Positions 39,706-44,257 of a stretch of DNA of 44,257 nt are shown in pieces (positions within the stretch are counted from its first letter, which is position 1; every line of letters starts with the position of its first letter). A program made the position numbers and the translations under genes. The stretch lies in the NCBI GenBank assembly GCA_945873505.1, contig CAMCDQ010000016.1:1-44257 (forward strand), in the 5' to 3' direction. The notes beneath the pieces are model-generated. The model ran no database searches, was not told the origin of the DNA, and saw nothing but the letters and a program-made list of their open reading frames with translations. This stretch comes from Chitinophaga pinensis (GTDB lineage Bacteria; Bacteroidota; Bacteroidia; Flavobacteriales; Flavobacteriaceae).

Positions 39706-41469
39706 ATGTCAAACAATTTACTTCAACATATCAATTCTCCAACCGATTTACGGCTTCTTGACGAAGGGCAACTTCCTCAATTGGCGCAAGAATTACGGGA
39801 ATTTATTATTGATATTGTAGCCGTAAAAGAAGGACATTTGGGCGCAAGTTTAGGCGTTGTAGAACTCACAATTGCCTTGCATTATATCTTTGACACTCCA
39901 AATGATTTATTGGTTTGGGATGTTGGACATCAGGCTTATGGACATAAAATCCTCACGGGAAGACGAGAGAATTTTTATACCAACCGACAACGTAACGGGA
40001 TTTCAGGATTTCCAAAACGAAGCGAAAGCAGTTTCGATACTTTTGGCGTTGGACATTCTTCTACTTCAATATCGGCAGCTTTAGGAATGGCAATTGCATC
40101 AAATTTGAAAGGGGATTTCAACAAAAAGCACATTGCGGTAATTGGTGACGCATCAATTGCATCGGGAATGGCGTTTGAAGGATTGAATCACGCCGGAGTT
40201 ACCGATGCAAATTTATTGGTAATTCTGAACGACAACGCCATCGGAATTGATCCAAGTGTTGGCGCTTTGAAAAACTATTTAACCGCTGTAAAAGAAGGAA
40301 AAAATCCAAGGCAAAACAACATGATTAAGTCCTTAAATTTTGATTATTCTGGACCAATTGATGGGCACGATATTTTTGCGGTTCTCAAAGAATTAAAACG
40401 ATTACAAAAAATAAAAGGGCCTAAATTCCTTCACATAATTACCACAAAAGGTAAAGGCCTTCAACAAGCCGAAGACAACCAAGTGCAATACCACGCACCT
40501 GGAAAATTTGATGCAAATACAGGAGATATCATCCCGAAATCGGAACAGCATTTGCCTCCAAAATACCAAGATGTTTTTGGGTTAACTGTTTTAGATTTGG
40601 CAAAATCCAATGAAAAAATAATTGGAATTACACCTGCAATGCCATCAGGAAGTTCCTTAAAATTTATGATGGATGTGTTTCCAACACGTGCTTTCGACGT
40701 TGGAATTGCCGAACAACACGCCGTTACACTTTCCGCAGGAATGGCTACGCAGGGAATGGTAGTTTTTTGCAACATCTATTCTACTTTTTTACAACGAGCG
40801 TATGACCAAGTGATTCATGATGTGGCACTACAAAACCTCCCCGTTATTTTCTGTTTAGACAGAGCGGGTTTGGTTGGTGAAGATGGTGCTACGCATCACG
40901 GCGTTTTTGATTTGGCATATTTGCGCTGCATTCCCAATATGATTGTGTATTCGCCAATGAATGAAATTGCATTGAGAAATATATTATATACCGCTCAATT
41001 GGGATTGAATAATCCAATTGCTATTCGATATCCAAGAGGTCGTGGGGAAATTGTAGATTGGCAAAAGCCTTACAAAAAAATTGAAATTGGGAAAGCCAAT
41101 TATCTGAAAGAAGGAACAATTACAGCTGTTTTATCAAATGGTACAATTGGGAACAAAGTTACATTGGCATTAGCCAAAATAAATAATTCTGAAACAATTG
41201 CGCATTATGATTTTGCTTTTGTAAAACCATTAGATAAAAAGGCATTACATACTATTTTCAATGAATTTGAAAAAATAATTACCATTGAAGACGGAGTAAT
41301 CAAAGGAGGTTTTGGTAGTGCCATTCTTGAATTTGCATCACAAAATAAATATCAAAATCCAATACTAAATTTGGGAATCCCCGATGAATTTATCGAACAC
41401 GGAACAATCGAAGAATTGCACAGCTATTGCAAAATAGACGTTGAAAGTTTAATTTCAATTTTATCATAA
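39706..41469 (+). CDS. dxs: 1-deoxy-D-xylulose-5-phosphate synthase
   Basis: Thiamine-diphosphate enzyme joining pyruvate and glyceraldehyde-3-phosphate to DXP, for isoprenoids by the MEP route and for vitamin B6 and thiamine. The TPP/Mg site is IGDASIASGMAFEGLNHAG through NDNAIGID (I146, G147, D148 and N175-N177). The transketolase pyrimidine-binding part has GIAEQHAVTLSAGMATQG and LDRAGLVGEDGATHHG. The 587 residues are slightly shorter than many Dxs proteins but complete at both ends. It stands alone between tadA (divergent) and a T9SS cargo gene (convergent). Confidence 0.96.
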   Translation: MSNNLLQHINSPTDLRLLDEGQLPQLAQELREFIIDIVAVKEGHLGASLGVVELTIALHYIFDTPNDLLVWDVGHQAYGHKILTGRRENFYTNRQRNGISGFPKRSESSFDTFGVGHSSTSISAALGMAIASNLKGDFNKKHIAVIGDASIASGMAFEGLNHAGVTDANLLVILNDNAIGIDPSVGALKNYLTAVKEGKNPRQNNMIKSLNFDYSGPIDGHDIFAVLKELKRLQKIKGPKFLHIITTKGKGLQQAEDNQVQYHAPGKFDANTGDIIPKSEQHLPPKYQDVFGLTVLDLAKSNEKIIGITPAMPSGSSLKFMMDVFPTRAFDVGIAEQHAVTLSAGMATQGMVVFCNIYSTFLQRAYDQVIHDVALQNLPVIFCLDRAGLVGEDGATHHGVFDLAYLRCIPNMIVYSPMNEIALRNILYTAQLGLNNPIAIRYPRGRGEIVDWQKPYKKIEIGKANYLKEGTITAVLSNGTIGNKVTLALAKINNSETIAHYDFAFVKPLDKKALHTIFNEFEKIITIEDGVIKGGFGSAILEFASQNKYQNPILNLGIPDEFIEHGTIEELHSYCKIDVESLISILS

Positions 41470-41503
41470 AAAAAATCCAATCAACGAAATGATTGGATTT
41501 TTT
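41470..41503. terminator. Bidirectional terminator between dxs and the T9SS cargo gene
   Basis: AAAATCCAATCA (41472-41483) and TGATTGGATTTT (41490-41501) form a 12-bp stem over a 6-base loop, with As before and Ts after. Confidence 0.88.
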
Positions 41504-41524
41504 GTTAGTATTATAGTGAATAAT

Positions 41525-44257
41525 TTAGTTCTTAATAATTTTTTGAGAGTAATTTAAATCTTCCCCTGAAATTCTAAGTACATATATTCCTGATTCTAGC
41601 ATTTTTAAATCTACTGCTTTTTCAGAATTAAATAGTTCGTTTTTAGTAGTAAAAACTTCTCTTCCATTCAAATCAACAACTTGAATATTTACTTTTCCAC
41701 TATACTGATTGATGTTAATATTAAATTGTCCGTTTGAAGGATTTGGATAAATAGAAACGCCTTTTGTATTTGTGAAATCCTCGTTAGCCAATGTTGCAGC
41801 TGTGAAAATTCCTGAAAAAATTCCTCTTCCATAAGTAGCAGCATAAACTGCATTGTCATCTCTTAAGTCTAAATCGGTAACTTTCACATTACTCATTCCG
41901 TTGAACGATTGATTCCAAACAGGACTTGCAGTGTCAAATGAATTGGTAAACCAAACTCCTAATTCTGTTCCGATAATAACTTCATTTAATTTCAAAGGGT
42001 TTTGTAAAATACATTTCACTGGAATATCCGGGAAATTTCCTTCTTTGTTTTGCCAAGTAATACCACCGTCTGCACTGTACCAGATACTTACCACATTGTA
42101 ATTATGGAAAGTAACAAAAATATCATTTTCTGTTGCTCCAAATTCAACATCAGAAACACTTCCAACAAAATTAGGACTCGTAATATCCGTCCAAGCTACA
42201 GTTGTACTTATAGTCGTATTTGCATTTGTAGAAATAAGGACTTTTCCATTTCTAAAACCAGCTAACAAAGTAGTTGTTACAGTATTATATTTTGATACTG
42301 TTAATGCTGTTGGAGAATTGGTTATTAGAGCATTTGATATTGTTGCTCTTCCAACAGTTCCTGATTTTAAATTTGTATATCTTCTAATTCCATAAACTGT
42401 AGCAGTTGTCCCAGAACCAGGAATGGTATAATCAGAAAATAAAATATCTTTATTCGAGTCTAAAGCCATTGGACATATAAAAGCACCGTTTGAAAGTGAC
42501 GATTCAGCAGTTCCGCTAATTGATCTTACTGTTCCTCCAATAGATCTGTAATTAATATCTTGATTATAAACATAGTTCGTAATATAATAATTATCCCTTC
42601 CCTGATCAAACATACAAAAAGCACCGTCACCATCTTGAACTTCTGAACTTCCATTCACACTAGATGAAACACCTGCAAAATATTGAGACCCATTGTCTTG
42701 AGCACCACCAGTAAAATAGTCGCCTGTACCTATTGATGTTGGCCCAACACCGATACTATAAAATTGTGTAACATTAAATCCATTATTTCGCGATGTAATT
42801 CCAGAGCTACTTGTAGCGGTGGATAAACTTCCAGCATAATAAACGCCACCATCGTTTCCAAAAAGCGCAACATTTGGGTTTCCTGGTTTAAATGTCATGG
42901 TGTGTTGATCAGAATGAACATTGGTATACCAATTTGAAATTGCTGTCCAACTTGTACAACCGTTAGCAGATCTGTATAAATCGATTCCTCCAACATACAC
43001 AATTTGATCATTCGTTGGATCAGCTTCAATCATTAAATCATAAAATGCTTGAGCGCCAGTAAAACCATAAGTTGTTTCTCTAGTTTCATTACCAGTAGGT
43101 AAAGCTGTAACAGTAGATGTTGCAAATCCATCTGTTGTTTTTATAATTTTAACTTCAACGGCATCAGTTGTAGTTGCTTGTTTTAACTGAGATAAAACAT
43201 ATATTGTATTTGCATTTGTTCCCGAAGCTTCAATTTCCACTCTTGCTCCTCCTCCATTTCCTGTTACAGTATATTTATCTTCGAATGTAACTCCATTGTC
43301 AGAAGAACAGAATACTTTTCCTCCGCCATCTGAATATGCAAAACTTTTAGTTGTTGAAACCCAAATTTTATTGTCTATTCCAATTTCTATATCATTTGGA
43401 CAATGTTTGTTTCCATTTGTAGTTAGCGGAAGTGTTAACAAAGTCCAATTCGCACCACCATCAATTGATTTATACACACCGTAAGAATCTGAACCTAAAT
43501 AAGTGGTAGCATTTGATGAACCATAATAAGAATCAGCAGCTGCCACAAAAATTTCAGAAGATCCCCCATTATTTCTAATAGCAATTTTATTAACAAATTG
43601 AACTCCAGGTACAATATTACCAGAAAGAACACCAACAGCACTTGGATTTAAAGTTCCATTTACTGCCGTGCCTGCTGCTAAAGCCGCTTCTAATAAATTT
43701 CCATCTTCGCGAGAAATCATCACGGATGGTATTGTAATTGTTGCGTCAGCTCCGCCCATAGCAGCTGGAGGTCCTGCTACATTGTTCATTACTATTACTG
43801 CGATAGCTCCTGCAGCTTGTGCATTTGCAACTTTCACAGAAAAATTACAACTTCCTCTTCTTACTAAAGCTATTTTACCGCTTACTGCACTTCCGTTAGT
43901 CAAAGCGTTACATCCAAGGGAAGTTGGAACAGATATGCCGTCTGTAACTAAAACAATATTTCCTGTAATTGCACTTGTAATTGAGGGTCCAAAGGAGGAA
44001 TTAGGAAAACTCGGATAATTACCAGCAAGAACAACTGGGCTATTAATAGTAACATTCGCAGCCGATTGAAAAGTTGTTGCTCCAGTAATGCCTCCTAAAA
44101 CTTTTGTCCAAGATACTCCCCTATCAGTTGATTTCCATACACCGTTACCAGTAACATCACCCCCTACATAAGATTCTCCAGTTCCAACATAAAAAGTAGT
44201 CGGAGTATTAGGATCAGATGTAATACAAGAAACATTTAAATTTTCTGGGATATTAAT
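41525..44257 (-). CDS. T9SS type A cargo with BNR/sortilin-like repeats and a PA domain (5' end outside the window)
   Basis: The frame is open to the right edge, so 910 residues are visible and the start and signal peptide are missing. From the visible N-terminal end come sortilin/BNR-type repeats (FYVGTGESYVGGDVTGNGVW, KSTDRGVSWTK). A protease-associated domain is inserted next (LTNGSAVSGKIALVRRGSCN, AQAAGAIAVIVMNN), followed by more BNR-like propeller repeats (YKSIDGGANW, WYSADGGITWQN). The type A sorting domain closes it (IYPNPSNGQFNI, LNGREVF, SGIYVLRI). It should be exported by T9SS and exposed or released. Such propellers occur in glycoside hydrolases and adhesins; no catalytic site was identified. 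A start inside the PA domain (TTG near 43903) is not credible. Confidence 0.92.
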   Translation of the reverse strand: MNIPENLNVSCITSDPNTPTTFYVGTGESYVGGDVTGNGVWKSTDRGVSWTKVLGGITGATTFQSAANVTINSPVVLAGNYPSFPNSSFGPSITSAITGNIVLVTDGISVPTSLGCNALTNGSAVSGKIALVRRGSCNFSVKVANAQAAGAIAVIVMNNVAGPPAAMGGADATITIPSVMISREDGNLLEAALAAGTAVNGTLNPSAVGVLSGNIVPGVQFVNKIAIRNNGGSSEIFVAAADSYYGSSNATTYLGSDSYGVYKSIDGGANWTLLTLPLTTNGNKHCPNDIEIGIDNKIWVSTTKSFAYSDGGGKVFCSSDNGVTFEDKYTVTGNGGGARVEIEASGTNANTIYVLSQLKQATTTDAVEVKIIKTTDGFATSTVTALPTGNETRETTYGFTGAQAFYDLMIEADPTNDQIVYVGGIDLYRSANGCTSWTAISNWYTNVHSDQHTMTFKPGNPNVALFGNDGGVYYAGSLSTATSSSGITSRNNGFNVTQFYSIGVGPTSIGTGDYFTGGAQDNGSQYFAGVSSSVNGSSEVQDGDGAFCMFDQGRDNYYITNYVYNQDINYRSIGGTVRSISGTAESSLSNGAFICPMALDSNKDILFSDYTIPGSGTTATVYGIRRYTNLKSGTVGRATISNALITNSPTALTVSKYNTVTTTLLAGFRNGKVLISTNANTTISTTVAWTDITSPNFVGSVSDVEFGATENDIFVTFHNYNVVSIWYSADGGITWQNKEGNFPDIPVKCILQNPLKLNEVIIGTELGVWFTNSFDTASPVWNQSFNGMSNVKVTDLDLRDDNAVYAATYGRGIFSGIFTAATLANEDFTNTKGVSIYPNPSNGQFNININQYSGKVNIQVVDLNGREVFTTKNELFNSEKAVDLKMLESGIYVLRISGEDLNYSQKIIKN

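Noticed and set aside
43668..44018. Plus-strand open frame of 116 residues opposite the T9SS cargo gene
   Set aside because: It mirrors the PA-domain coding region of the minus-strand gene, which has clear domain structure.

Overview
The window looks like chromosomal DNA from a Flavobacterium-type member of the Bacteroidetes. It is strongly AT-rich. It carries gliding genes (GldD, GldE), type IX secretion (T9SS) cargo with type A and type B C-terminal sorting domains, PorP/SprF and OmpA/PD40 partners, a TonB-dependent receptor with a surface-lipoprotein partner, and a DUF2480 protein. Several start regions carry the Bacteroidetes -7 box TAnnTTTG. All identifications come from reading the sequence; no database search was run.

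Layout. (1) 1-5863, plus strand: a SUF iron-sulfur cluster operon (sufC, sufD, sufS, a small lipoprotein, sufE, a DUF59 protein, a DUF2480 protein). A four-helix-bundle 'S23' gene sits between sufC and sufD, and what may be the tail of a second one lies before sufC. (2) 5868-7103, minus: hflX. (3) 7281-15498, plus: a T9SS surface-adhesin operon with a 1778-residue type B CTD protein, a PorP/SprF protein and an OmpA/PD40 protein. (4) 15586-17285, minus: 3-hydroxyanthranilate dioxygenase and a secreted endonuclease/exonuclease/phosphatase-fold protein. (5) 17620-23202, plus: TonB receptor, DUF5689 lipoprotein and a secreted C1-type cysteine peptidase. (6) 23275-28248, minus: pdxA, then DUF177-rpmF-fabH-accB-accC (ribosome and fatty-acid synthesis). 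(7) 28307-28894, plus: riboflavin synthase. (8) 28903-32305, minus: gldD, gldE, ssb, mutY. (9) 32439-34652, plus: an HU-like protein, a 30-residue basic AURKAIP1/COX24-like protein and RNase E/G. (10) 34868-37461, plus: PAP2 phosphatase, GtrA and GT39 glycosyltransferase, probably envelope-lipid or glycan modification. (11) 37657-39178, plus: a two-gene ABC exporter. (12) tadA (minus), dxs (plus), and a T9SS type A cargo protein (minus) that runs off the right edge.

The least explained signal is a recurrent intergenic architecture. Arrays of a 7-base word (3-5 copies) face an inverted array of the same or a similar word. It occurs at 920-948/1409-1440 (enclosing the S23 gene), 5279-5351, 24632-24705, 32911-32963 and 33019-33081; a related 8-base array lies at 144-170. 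The word differs at each locus, but the period of seven and the inverted arrangement recur. One pair encloses an S23 gene and the others are empty. This suggests a dispersed element family in which S23 could be the gene-carrying form. That link is inference, but it can be tested directly.
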